Shown: piece after piece, positions 1 to 6,769 of the stretch | Numbering within the stretch: position 1 is the first letter of the stretch | How the letters are laid out: every line of letters begins with the position of its first letter | NCBI GenBank assembly: GCA_041477815.1 | Contig: JBGOUV010000073.1 | Coordinates: forward strand, 1 to 20,677 | From: JBGOUV01 sp041477815 | GTDB taxonomy: Bacteria; Acidobacteriota; Terriglobia; Bryobacterales; JACQDG01 | Direction of reading: 5' to 3' | Length of the DNA: 20,677 nt | Program-made: the position numbers and the translations under genes | Notes under the pieces: model-generated | Told to the model about the DNA's origin: nothing | What the model saw: the letters and a program-made list of their open reading frames with translations, nothing else | Databases searched by the model: none

Positions 1-4
1 AAAA

Positions 5-50
5 AGGGGACATTTCTACTGAGGCGAAACAGGGGACATTTCTATCGAGG
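5..50. repeat. Two direct repeats, probable insertion-sequence end remnant
   Basis: A block reading AGGGGACATTTCTA, then six bases ending GAGG, occurs at 5-24 and again at 31-50. The period is 26 bp and two of twenty bases differ. A TTTGACAC follows at once. Short repeated blocks of this kind are typical of the ends of some transposons, for example the multiple transposase-binding repeats of IS21-like elements. No transposase is visible because the window starts here, so the assignment to a mobile element is inference. Confidence 0.4.
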
Positions 51-73
51 TTTGACACAAAATCTCAACCACC

Positions 74-102
74 TTGACAACGCCCCCGGCCTGCTCTACC
101 GT
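74..102 (+). promoter_or_regulatory. Candidate sigma-70-type promoter of the alpha-hydroxy-acid oxidase pair
   Basis: A perfect -35 hexamer TTGACA (74-79) is followed after 17 bp by TACCGT (97-102), which keeps the first two bases and the last base of TATAAT. The start codon at 118 is 15 nt downstream, so a transcript would have a very short leader that just includes the AAAGG at 104-108. The call rests on hexamer match and spacing only. Confidence 0.4.
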
Positions 103-117
103 AAAAGGCCGATCCCC

Positions 118-1302
118 ATGACCCGGCGCGAAGCCACTCGCGACCTGCTCCTCTGGATGGCCGGCTCTCCCCTGGTGCGCGCGCAGCAGCGGGACCTTCC
201 GGCTCCCACCGACCGCCTGCCCGCGCTCGACGACCTGGTGAACGTCTTCGAGTTCGAGCCGGTGGCCAAGGCCAAAATCCCCCATAATGCCTACGAGTAT
301 GTCGCCAGCGGGGTCGACGACGAGTGGACCTTGCGGCGCAACCGCGAGGCGTTCGGGCGCCTCAGCCTGCGGCCCCGGTTTCTGCGCAACACCCGCAAGC
401 TGGACCTGTCGCTGGACCTGTTCGGCTCGCGGATCGACATGCCGATCCTGGTATCGCCCACCGGCAGCCAGGGCCTCTCGCACCCCGAGGGCGAGATGGC
501 GATGGCGCGCGGCGCGGGTGCGGCGAAGACCATCATGGCGATCAGCAGCTCGGCCACGCATCCCATCGAAAAGATCGCCGCCGCGGCCACCGGCCCGCTC
601 TGGTTTCAGCTTTACCCCGCCGCCGACCTGGACAGCACGCGGGAGCGCGTGGAACGCGCGGTGGCGAACGGGTGCAAGGCCATCTGCTTCACGGTGGATA
701 CGCAGTACGGCCCGAACCGCGAGAGGCTGCTGCGCGACCGCTCGGCGGGAGCGCCCAGCGCCGGCGCGCCGCGGGCACGCCAGCCCGGCGGGCGGGGGAC
801 CGTCTCGCAGGCGCCGGCGCCGTACCGGCTGGCCCCCTCGCTCGCAGCCAGGCTCACCTGGCAGTTTCTGGACCAGTTGTACGGCTGGGCCAAGGTCCCG
901 GTACTGATCAAAGGTATCCTGACGGCCGAGGACGCGCGCCTGGCGGTGGAGTGGGGCGCCGCCGGTATCATCGTTTCGAACCACGGCGGGCGGCGGCTGG
1001 ACCGCGTGCCGTCCACCATCGAGGTGCTGCCCGAGATCGCCGACGCCGTGGGCAGCAAGATTCCGATCCTGATCGACAGCGGCTTTCGCCGGGGGACCGA
1101 CATTCTGAAGGCTCTCGCCCTGGGCGCCAAGGCGGTAATGGTCGGGCGGCCGACGGTGTGGGGACTGGGCGCGTACGGGCAGGCGGGGGCCCAACGCGCG
1201 CTGGAGCTGCTCCAGACCGAGCTGGCTCGGGCCATGGGCATGACCGGGTGCGCCAGCCTGACGGCCATCGACCGCAGCCTGGTGAGGATGACAACATTCT
1301 GA
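118..1302 (+). CDS. FMN-dependent alpha-hydroxy-acid oxidase, Tat-type leader (copy 1)
   Basis: This is a 394-residue member of the glycolate oxidase / lactate monooxygenase / L-lactate dehydrogenase family, which oxidises 2-hydroxy acids to 2-oxo acids using FMN. The TIM-barrel active site is visible: Tyr166 (WFQLY), Asp194 (TVD), Arg201, Lys265 (VLIKG), and the His289/Arg292 pair in SNHGGR that binds and deprotonates substrate. The FMN-phosphate loop reads D320-S-G-F-R-R-G, where the family usually has DGG. The N-terminus (TRREATRDLL, then a hydrophobic stretch ending VRAQ) resembles a twin-arginine export signal, which would place the enzyme outside the cytoplasm. The ATG at 118 has AAAGG nine bases upstream; a TTG at 52 would add 22 residues before the leader and is less likely. 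The stop overlaps the start of the paralogue downstream (TGATG). Substrate cannot be told from sequence. Confidence 0.9.
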   Translation: MTRREATRDLLLWMAGSPLVRAQQRDLPAPTDRLPALDDLVNVFEFEPVAKAKIPHNAYEYVASGVDDEWTLRRNREAFGRLSLRPRFLRNTRKLDLSLDLFGSRIDMPILVSPTGSQGLSHPEGEMAMARGAGAAKTIMAISSSATHPIEKIAAAATGPLWFQLYPAADLDSTRERVERAVANGCKAICFTVDTQYGPNRERLLRDRSAGAPSAGAPRARQPGGRGTVSQAPAPYRLAPSLAARLTWQFLDQLYGWAKVPVLIKGILTAEDARLAVEWGAAGIIVSNHGGRRLDRVPSTIEVLPEIADAVGSKIPILIDSGFRRGTDILKALALGAKAVMVGRPTVWGLGAYGQAGAQRALELLQTELARAMGMTGCASLTAIDRSLVRMTTF

Positions 1303-2471
1303 TGACGCGGCGCGACGCTTGCAGGAACCTGCTCGTGTGGATGGCCGGCTCTCCACTGGTCCGGGCGCAGCGCCAGGGCCTGCCCTACGTGGCGGAGCGT
1401 CTCCCGTCGCTCGACGAGATGGTCAACGTCTTCGAGTTTGAGCCGGTGGCGCGGAAGAAGCTCGATCAAGGGTCCTACGACTACGTAGCCGGCGGCGCGG
1501 ACGATGAGTGGACCCTGCGGCGCAATCGCGAGGCCTTCGACCACATGATGCTGCGCCCGCGGTTTCTGGTGGACGTAAGCCGGCTCGATCTGGCGGTGGA
1601 GCTGTTCGGGCAGCGGGTGGCGATGCCCGTGCTGGTCTGCCCCATGGGCGGCCACCAGCGGGTACACCCGGACGGGGAGCTGGCCACCGCTCGTGGGGCG
1701 GGCGCCGCCAAGACCATCCTGGGGGTCAGTACCAACTCCAGCTACACAATCGACCAGATCGCCACGGCGGCCACCGGTCCGCTGTGGTTTCAACTCTACG
1801 CCGGTCCGGACGTGGAAGGAACCCGCGAGAAGGTAGAACGAGCGGTGGCCCACGGATGCAAGGCGGTCTGCTGGACCCTGGACCTGCCGCATCTCCCGCA
1901 GCGGGAGAGAAACCTGAAGAATGGTATCGACATGATGCGCGTTCCGGCGGTAGCAGCTGCCGCCGGGCGGCGCGCCGCGCGGGAGGCTCCACCCTACCGG
2001 CTGCAGCCTCTGTACCAACCGGAGCTAACCTGGTCCTATCTGGAGGAGCTGGTTGCCTACGCGAAAGCACCCGTGCTGCTGAAGGGCATTCTCACGGCGG
2101 AAGACGCGCGGCTGGCCGCCGAGCACGGCGCGGCCGGCGTGATCGTCTCCAACCACGGGGGCCGCGCGCTGGATACCGTGCCCGCCACCATCGAAGTCCT
2201 GCCGGAGATCGTGGACGCGGTGGGCGGCAAGATCCCGATACTCGTGGATGGCGGGTTTCGCCGCGGCACCGAGATCCTGATGGCTTTGGCCATCGGCGCC
2301 AAGGCCGTCATGGTGGGCCGTCCGGTGATGTGGGGCCTGGCCGCCTATGGACAGGCCGGCGTACAGCGCGTGCTGGAGCTGTTGCAGACCGAGCTGGCCC
2401 GGGCTATGGGTCAGGCGGGGCGGCCGACGGTGGCGTCGATCGACCGCAGCCTGGTGCGGCTCGAGCGTTGA
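1302..2471 (+). CDS. FMN-dependent alpha-hydroxy-acid oxidase, Tat-type leader (copy 2)
   Basis: This 389-residue paralogue of the preceding gene is clearly a tandem duplicate: the leader (MTRRDACRNLLVWMAGSPL), the DDEWTLRRNREAF block and the whole C-terminal third are nearly the same. The expected FMN/hydroxy-acid site is complete: Tyr166, Asp194, Arg201, Lys261, His285 and Arg288, with a canonical D316-G-G phosphate loop. The loop between barrel strands 4 and 5 (roughly residues 195-230) differs most between the copies; in this family that loop covers the active site and affects substrate choice and oxygen reactivity, so the copies may have different substrates. Its ATG shares the A of the upstream TGA, so the two are probably translated from one mRNA by termination-reinitiation. 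It ends 2 bp from the convergent toxin gene. Confidence 0.9.
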   Translation: MTRRDACRNLLVWMAGSPLVRAQRQGLPYVAERLPSLDEMVNVFEFEPVARKKLDQGSYDYVAGGADDEWTLRRNREAFDHMMLRPRFLVDVSRLDLAVELFGQRVAMPVLVCPMGGHQRVHPDGELATARGAGAAKTILGVSTNSSYTIDQIATAATGPLWFQLYAGPDVEGTREKVERAVAHGCKAVCWTLDLPHLPQRERNLKNGIDMMRVPAVAAAAGRRAAREAPPYRLQPLYQPELTWSYLEELVAYAKAPVLLKGILTAEDARLAAEHGAAGVIVSNHGGRALDTVPATIEVLPEIVDAVGGKIPILVDGGFRRGTEILMALAIGAKAVMVGRPVMWGLAAYGQAGVQRVLELLQTELARAMGQAGRPTVASIDRSLVRLER

Positions 2472-2473
2472 GG

Positions 2474-2899
2474 CTAGCGGAGCGGGTTGAAGGTTCGAAG
2501 TCGGGGGAAGCGGGCAAAGTCGCGGTCGTTCGTGCACAGGGTGGCGCCATGCTCGATGGCCAGGGCCGCCAGATGAGCGTCCATGATCACCGGCCCGCGG
2601 GATTGAGACTCCGGGACCAGAGTGCTCAGAATACTCCAGTGACGTTCTCCGGGTTGGAGAATGGACACCGCCGGATGCGCCAGCCAATCGGAAAGGGCGG
2701 ACAGGGCGTCGGCCACGGAACCCGCTCGCGGGACGCGTGGATGGGTGGCGATCCGGAGAAACGCCAGGATGGTCACCCAGGTGAGAGCGACGGGCTCGGA
2801 GCGCGAGATGGTTTTCTCCAGCCAGGATCGGGTCGCTTCATGGAACGGCGAGGACAAGTCGTAGGCATAGAGGGGCAGGTTGGCGTCGAGCAACTTCAT
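2474..2899 (-). CDS. vapC: VapC-like PIN-domain toxin (ribonuclease)
   Basis: This 141-residue PIN-domain protein has the standard length for VapC toxins, which are Mg-dependent endoribonucleases that cut tRNA or rRNA and arrest growth. Asp5 (LLDAN), Asp107 (IMDAHLAALA) and Asp125/Asp127 (TNDRDF) are the expected acidic metal ligands. The second acidic residue of classical PIN domains is not obvious: the equivalent stretch reads ILAFLRIATHPRV, as in a VapC subgroup that ends ...LRxFNPL. The ATG at 2899 overlaps the antitoxin stop by four bases (ATGA), which identifies the start; an in-frame upstream ATG at 2938 would lie inside the antitoxin. It converges on the oxidase pair with no room for a separate terminator. 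Confidence 0.85.
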   Translation of the reverse strand: MKLLDANLPLYAYDLSSPFHEATRSWLEKTISRSEPVALTWVTILAFLRIATHPRVPRAGSVADALSALSDWLAHPAVSILQPGERHWSILSTLVPESQSRGPVIMDAHLAALAIEHGATLCTNDRDFARFPRLRTFNPLR

Positions 2900-3141
2900 T
2901 TGAAGCGGGGTCCTTCCAGGCGCTCCAGCAGTTCCCAAACGTTGTTGTATTCCACCCCGACGCGCAAGCCGAGTTTCCTGGCCTGGATGCGAAACGGCCG
3001 GGGCGGCTTGGGCGCCCGCGCAGCGTGCAAACCGAGACGGAGACAGTCATTCACCGTCTGCTTAAGTGACCGGCCGGATCTCCGCATCTCCGCCCGGAGA
3101 TGGGCGGCGACGTCTTCTTCCAGGGTCAAGGTCGTGCGCAC
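2896..3141 (-). CDS. vapB: VapB-like ribbon-helix-helix antitoxin
   Basis: This 81-residue protein starts MRTTLTLEEDVAAHLRAEMRRSGRSLKQTVNDCLRLGL, a ribbon-helix-helix DNA-binding fold: one beta strand (residues 2-7) and two helices. The C-terminal half (about 45-81, PFRIQARKLGLRVGVEYNNVWELLERLEG) should wrap and inhibit the toxin. A GTG at 3141 is chosen as start because it begins exactly at the RHH strand and a promoter lies immediately upstream; there is no ATG at this point, and the open frame extends without homology to 3243. The gene overlaps the toxin by 4 nt. Antitoxins of this type normally repress their own operon, and paired repeats at the promoter fit that. Confidence 0.8.
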   Translation of the reverse strand: MRTTLTLEEDVAAHLRAEMRRSGRSLKQTVNDCLRLGLHAARAPKPPRPFRIQARKLGLRVGVEYNNVWELLERLEGPRFK

Positions 3142-3178
3142 ATCTTGATGGTAACGCTGAGTACATCTTGATGTCAAG
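3140..3178 (-). promoter_or_regulatory. Promoter/operator of the first VapBC pair, with two 11-bp direct repeats
   Basis: On the minus strand TTGACA (3177-3172) is followed after 18 bp by TACCAT (3153-3148), then six bases to the GTG start. Transcription would begin at or next to the start codon, so the mRNA would be leaderless. The plus-strand sequence ACATCTTGATG occurs at 3140-3150 and 3163-3173, 23 bp apart (about two helical turns). The outer copy overlaps the -35 box and extends into the palindrome CTTGA-TG-TCAAG (3167-3178). The inner copy covers the -10 box and start. This is a plausible autorepression site for the RHH antitoxin. Confidence 0.5.
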
Positions 3179-3198
3179 CGGGTCTCAACTTTGCCCAC

Positions 3199-3228
3199 TT
3201 GTCTGCGCTCGGCGCGATCCGCTACTCT
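3199..3228 (+). promoter_or_regulatory. Weak candidate promoter of the acid-reductase pair
   Basis: TTGTCT (3199-3204) and TACTCT (3223-3228) are separated by 18 bp, with the start codon 35 nt further on. The hexamers match the sigma-70 consensus at only four and three positions. The GCTACnCT context recurs at the promoter near 9912-9920, which gives slight extra support. Confidence 0.25.
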
Positions 3229-3263
3229 AGTAGTTTGCCCCAACCCACCAGGAGACCAACGGC

Positions 3264-4352
3264 ATGAAGACGGCGACCCCCGCCGCGGCCCAGCAGCAGC
3301 TTGACGCCCACGTGCGGGAGATCATTCAGTGGCACTTTAGCCCGGAGACCGGGTGCCCGTTCTGGCTGGACTTCGCGTCCAAGCTGGGATTCGACCCGCG
3401 CCGGGAGATCCACTCCTTCGAGGATCTGCGGAAGCTGCCGCCGTTCGAGGATGACTGGCTGCGCGGCGGGCCGGTGCGCCGGTGGGTGCCTCGGGGTTTG
3501 GCGGGTCAGCCCGCCTACGTATTTGAGACCGGGGGGACCACCGGGATTCCCAAGAGCCGGGTGGCCATCGAGGACTTCCGGATTGACTATGAGATGTTCT
3601 CCGACACCCTGCCCGACCGGTATTTTCCGCGAGGGTCGAACTGGCTCATGCTGGGACCATCGGGACCACGCCGGTTGCGGCTGGCCGTCGAGCATCTGGC
3701 CCAGCATCGCGGGGGCATCTGTTTTGGCGTCGATCTGGATCCTCGCTGGGTCATCAAGCTGATCCGGCAAGGGCGGATGCCGGAATTGGAGATGTACAAG
3801 AACCACGTCATCGACCAAGCCGTTACGATCCTCGGAGCCGGGCACGACATCCACTGCCTGTTCACGACACCGAAGCTGCTGGAAGCCCTGGCGGAGGAGT
3901 TGGAAAATCGGGGAACGAGCGTACGGGGCGCGGGGATTACCGGTATTTTCGCCGGCGGCACCGAGTTTACGCCGCAGTTCACGCGCTTCGCCATGGAGGA
4001 GCTTTTGGGTGAGGGCGTCTACATGACGCCGACGTACGGCAATACCTTGATGGGCTTGGCCTGCTCGAAGCCGGTGGGGCCGGGCGACGGCTACAAGATT
4101 ACCTACTACGCGCCCCAGCCTCGGGCGGTGATTGAGGTGGTGGCGTTCGACGATTACAACCGCGTGGTCGGCTATGGCCGGACCGGGCGGGTGCGCCTGA
4201 CCACGCTCACCCGCGAAACCTTCATCCCCGGCTTTCTGGAGCGCGACGAGGGCGAGCGCGAACCACCCTATGAGAAGTATCCGTGGGACGGGGTCAGCGG
4301 GGTCCGTCCGTTCCGGCAGCTTTCCGCCACCACTACCGTAGGAGTCTACTAG
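3264..4352 (+). CDS. Short AMP-forming acyl-activating enzyme, LuxE/PaaK-like
   Basis: This 362-residue enzyme belongs to the adenylate-forming (ANL) superfamily and should activate a carboxylic acid as acyl-AMP. The ATP P-loop motif is at residues 88-97 (ETGGTTGIPK), the adenine/acid-binding motif is MTPTYGNT in the middle of the protein, and a late GRTGRVRLTT corresponds to the RTGD motif. It is shorter than phenylacetate-CoA ligase (about 430 residues) and lacks most of the usual C-terminal domain. Its length matches LuxE acyl-protein synthetase (about 370), which transfers the acyl group to LuxC. There is no cysteine near the C-terminus, where LuxE has its acyl-accepting one, so transfer may go directly to the partner. 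An AGGAG nine bases before the ATG supports this start. The partner reductase follows 2 bp later. The acid substrate is unknown. Confidence 0.75.
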   Translation: MKTATPAAAQQQLDAHVREIIQWHFSPETGCPFWLDFASKLGFDPRREIHSFEDLRKLPPFEDDWLRGGPVRRWVPRGLAGQPAYVFETGGTTGIPKSRVAIEDFRIDYEMFSDTLPDRYFPRGSNWLMLGPSGPRRLRLAVEHLAQHRGGICFGVDLDPRWVIKLIRQGRMPELEMYKNHVIDQAVTILGAGHDIHCLFTTPKLLEALAEELENRGTSVRGAGITGIFAGGTEFTPQFTRFAMEELLGEGVYMTPTYGNTLMGLACSKPVGPGDGYKITYYAPQPRAVIEVVAFDDYNRVVGYGRTGRVRLTTLTRETFIPGFLERDEGEREPPYEKYPWDGVSGVRPFRQLSATTTVGVY

Positions 4353-4354
4353 TT

Positions 4355-5773
4355 ATGCTCAATCTGCCTATTCTGCGCTGGGGTCAACCCTATACCAGTC
4401 TGGAGCAAGACACCGTAGTGCACTTCGAGACCGGCGAGGTCCTGGCCAAGGTCAGCCAGGCCAACGTCGGGCTGCTGGGACGGGACATGCGGCAGGCCCG
4501 CCGCGCCCGGGAGGTCCTCACCGGGATTCCGATTCCGGAGCTGATCGGGATCATGAAAAAGGCGGGGGAACTGTATCTGAACGCCACTCTGCCGATGGGC
4601 GACGGGGTGCAGTCGCCGGACGACTTTGCGCGGCAGCAGTCGGCATCCACCGGGATGCCGGAGCACATGTGCAAGGCCAACATGAAGAAGAACCACTTCG
4701 TGTTGAGCAACATGGAGCGCATCCTGGACTGCCTGACCCGGGGCCTCGACCTGAAGATCCTGAGCCAGGGCTACGGGACCGAGTCGCGCGGGGTGACGGT
4801 GAGTTACCAGGCGCAGTCGCCGGTGCTGGGACTGGTGCTGCCGTCGAACTCACCGGGGGTCCACACGCTGTGGATGCCTGTGATTCCGATGCAGATAGGA
4901 CTAGTGCTCAAGCCGGGGCCGCAGGAGCCATGGACCCCCTACCGCATGGCGGCGGCCTTCGGCGAGGCCGGCGTGCCGCGCGAGGCCATCTCGATTTATC
5001 CGGGCCTCGGCGACGTGGGGGCGGAGGTGGTCCGGCGGTGCGGTCGCAGCATGATTTTCGGCGGTACGGCGACCGTGGAGAGGTATAAGGGCGATCCGCG
5101 CGTGCAGGTGCATGGGCCGGGCTTCAGCAAGATCCTGCTGGGCGACGACGTGGTGGATCATTGGGAGCGGTACCTGGACATCATGGTCGACAGTGTATAT
5201 CTCAACAGCGGCCGGGGCTGCATCAACTGCTCGGGGATCTGGGCGTCGCGGCACACCCAGGAGATCGCCGCGGCGATAGCGGAGCGGATCGGGCCGGTGG
5301 AGCCCAAGCCGCCGCAAGATTCGCAGTCGATGCTGGCGGCGTTTACGGTGCCGGGCGCGGCGAAGGCCATCTGGAATGCGATCGCGGGGCTGCTGCACGA
5401 GGCCGGCGTAGAGCACGTCACGTCCCGGTTTGGCCCGCGGCTGGTGGAGAAGCAGCGGTGCGGCTATCTGCGGCCCACGGTGCTGCATTGCGACTCAGCG
5501 GAAGCAGCGGCGGCCAACACCGAGTTCATGTTCCCGTTCGTGAGCGTGGTGCGGTGCCCGCAGGAGAAGATGCTGGAGAAGATCGGCGGCACGCTGGTGT
5601 GCAGCGCGATCACCGAGGATCACCAGTGGCAGCGGCAGTTGATCGACGCGCACCACGTGGATCGTCTGAACCTGGGTCCGATCCCCACCATCAAGCTGGA
5701 CTGGCTGCAGCCGCACGAAGGGAACATCGTGGAGTTCCTCTTCCGTCCCCGGGCCTTTCAGATGGCGGTGTAG
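4355..5773 (+). CDS. Aldehyde-dehydrogenase-fold acyl reductase, LuxC-like
   Basis: This 472-residue protein has the aldehyde dehydrogenase fold: the NAD(P)-binding strand with Lys186 (LVLKPGPQEP), a GGTATVERYK dinucleotide loop, and a catalytic-cysteine region NSGRGC289INC292SG, in which Cys289 aligns with the ALDH nucleophile. Where ordinary ALDHs have the general-base Glu (ELGGK), it has HGPGFSK. Loss of that Glu is typical of acyl-thioester reductases (LuxC, EutE/AdhE type), so reduction of an acyl group to an aldehyde is more likely than aldehyde oxidation. Length and cysteine position fit LuxC (about 480 residues, nucleophile near 286). The start at 4355 is set by AGGAG at 4340-4344; an open frame from 4283 lies within the upstream gene. 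It is probably cotranscribed with the acyl-activating enzyme, 2 bp upstream, as a two-component carboxylic-acid reductase. Confidence 0.75.
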   Translation: MLNLPILRWGQPYTSLEQDTVVHFETGEVLAKVSQANVGLLGRDMRQARRAREVLTGIPIPELIGIMKKAGELYLNATLPMGDGVQSPDDFARQQSASTGMPEHMCKANMKKNHFVLSNMERILDCLTRGLDLKILSQGYGTESRGVTVSYQAQSPVLGLVLPSNSPGVHTLWMPVIPMQIGLVLKPGPQEPWTPYRMAAAFGEAGVPREAISIYPGLGDVGAEVVRRCGRSMIFGGTATVERYKGDPRVQVHGPGFSKILLGDDVVDHWERYLDIMVDSVYLNSGRGCINCSGIWASRHTQEIAAAIAERIGPVEPKPPQDSQSMLAAFTVPGAAKAIWNAIAGLLHEAGVEHVTSRFGPRLVEKQRCGYLRPTVLHCDSAEAAAANTEFMFPFVSVVRCPQEKMLEKIGGTLVCSAITEDHQWQRQLIDAHHVDRLNLGPIPTIKLDWLQPHEGNIVEFLFRPRAFQMAV

Positions 5774-5812
5774 GGGGCCCGGTCCTGGAGAGTTCGGTGA
5801 GGTCAGGCTTTC

Positions 5813-6700
5813 CTAGGCCAACGTTCCCTTCACCCGCTCGATTTCCGCCGGTAGTTGGCTATACGAATCCAGAAGAAACTCGCGCCCCACCTCCAACGTG
5901 CTCAGCAACCGCGTCGAGCAGAACGCCTCCACCTCCTCCCTCCCGCGGCCCTCCAGCCACCATTCCGCCATCCGGCGCGCGGTATGCACCAGGGTAATCG
6001 AGACCACCGGGGCAGGGGGGAACCGCACTTCCCACGGGTCCGGCCAATGCTCCACTATCGCGAGGAAATACTCGGGGAGTCCCCAGGCTTCCAGCAGCCA
6101 CCTGCCCGCCAGCGGCGAATCCACCCCAAACATCGCCATTTCCGCTTCTCTCCGCGGGATCTGCCGCTGCCGGCGGAGCATTTCTTCATAGTCCGCACGA
6201 AACTGCGACAGCAGGACCAGCTCGCCCACGTTGTGCAGCAGGCCCGCCAGCAGGATCTCTTCCTTGTCCGCCCGCAGCATCCTCTCGGCCATGCTGTGGG
6301 CGGCTGTGGCCGTCACCACCGAGATCTCGCGGATGCGGGTGGCTGCCGGCTTGTGACCCGACAGCATGTGGATCATCTCCTCCACCAGAAAGCGCCGCAG
6401 CAGGGTCGAGACCCGCTCCCGGCCGATCAAGGTCAGCGCCAGCGAGACCGTGGTGACCCGGCTGGCGAGCCCGAAGTAAGCCGAGTTGGCTAGTTGCAGC
6501 ACCCGCGCCGCTACCGCCTGGTCGGTGGACATGACCTGCTCGATCTGGGCGTTGCTGGTGAGGGGGTCATTCAACAGGCATTGCGCCTTCTGCACCGTAG
6601 GATAGAACGCCGGTAGGGCCCGCAGCCGGGAGATCGCGAGCCGGACCCGGTCCGGATCCGCGGGCGCGGAGATTCGTCGTGTAGCCTGTAGTTGGAGCAT
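5813..6700 (-). CDS. HDOD-domain signalling protein
   Basis: The protein has 295 residues. From about residue 20 to 225 it shows the HDOD pattern: LPAFYPTVQKAQ..L.DP..S..QIEQVMSTDQAVAARVLQLANSAYFGL, then SLALTLIGRERV and GLLHNVGELVLL. HDOD domains are degenerate relatives of HD phosphohydrolases and usually act as non-catalytic scaffolds in motility, stress, competence or second-messenger control. Here the HD pair reads HN, consistent with loss of catalysis. No fused EAL, GGDEF or receiver domain is present, and no signal peptide is seen, so it is cytoplasmic. The ATG at 6700 has only a weak purine stretch (GCGGA) upstream. It is convergent with the reductase gene (39 bp gap) and divergent from the peptidase gene. 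Its target is unknown. Confidence 0.85.
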   Translation of the reverse strand: MLQLQATRRISAPADPDRVRLAISRLRALPAFYPTVQKAQCLLNDPLTSNAQIEQVMSTDQAVAARVLQLANSAYFGLASRVTTVSLALTLIGRERVSTLLRRFLVEEMIHMLSGHKPAATRIREISVVTATAAHSMAERMLRADKEEILLAGLLHNVGELVLLSQFRADYEEMLRRQRQIPRREAEMAMFGVDSPLAGRWLLEAWGLPEYFLAIVEHWPDPWEVRFPPAPVVSITLVHTARRMAEWWLEGRGREEVEAFCSTRLLSTLEVGREFLLDSYSQLPAEIERVKGTLA

Positions 6701-6715
6701 TTCGTCCGCCCGGCA

Positions 6716-6744
6716 TTGACCTCACAGAGGAAAATCGGCAGAAT
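6716..6744 (+). promoter_or_regulatory. Candidate promoter of the peptidase-esterase operon
   Basis: TTGACC (6716-6721) and CAGAAT (6739-6744) are 17 bp apart and match sigma-70 hexamers at five and four positions. The predicted start of transcription is near 6751, leaving a short leader that carries AGGAG at 6760-6764 before the ATG at 6770. Confidence 0.4.
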
Positions 6745-6769
6745 CTAGGAATCGATTAGAGGAGAAAGA

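Noticed and set aside
52..117. TTG-initiated extension of the first oxidase
   Set aside because: It would add 22 residues before a leader that matches the second oxidase's N-terminus exactly at the ATG at 118, and it would put the candidate -35 and -10 boxes inside the gene.
16..1356. Long minus-strand open frame (446 codons) opposite the first oxidase
   Set aside because: It lies antisense to a gene with an intact active site, has low-complexity Arg/Gly/Gln-rich composition and no recognisable domain. Long antisense frames are expected in GC-rich coding DNA.
612..2018. Minus-strand open frame of 468 codons across the oxidase pair
   Set aside because: It spans the junction of two convincingly coding genes on the other strand and reads as the shadow of both.
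5774..5812. Bidirectional terminator between the reductase and HDOD genes
   Set aside because: No convincing stem-loop with a U-tract is visible in these 39 bases.
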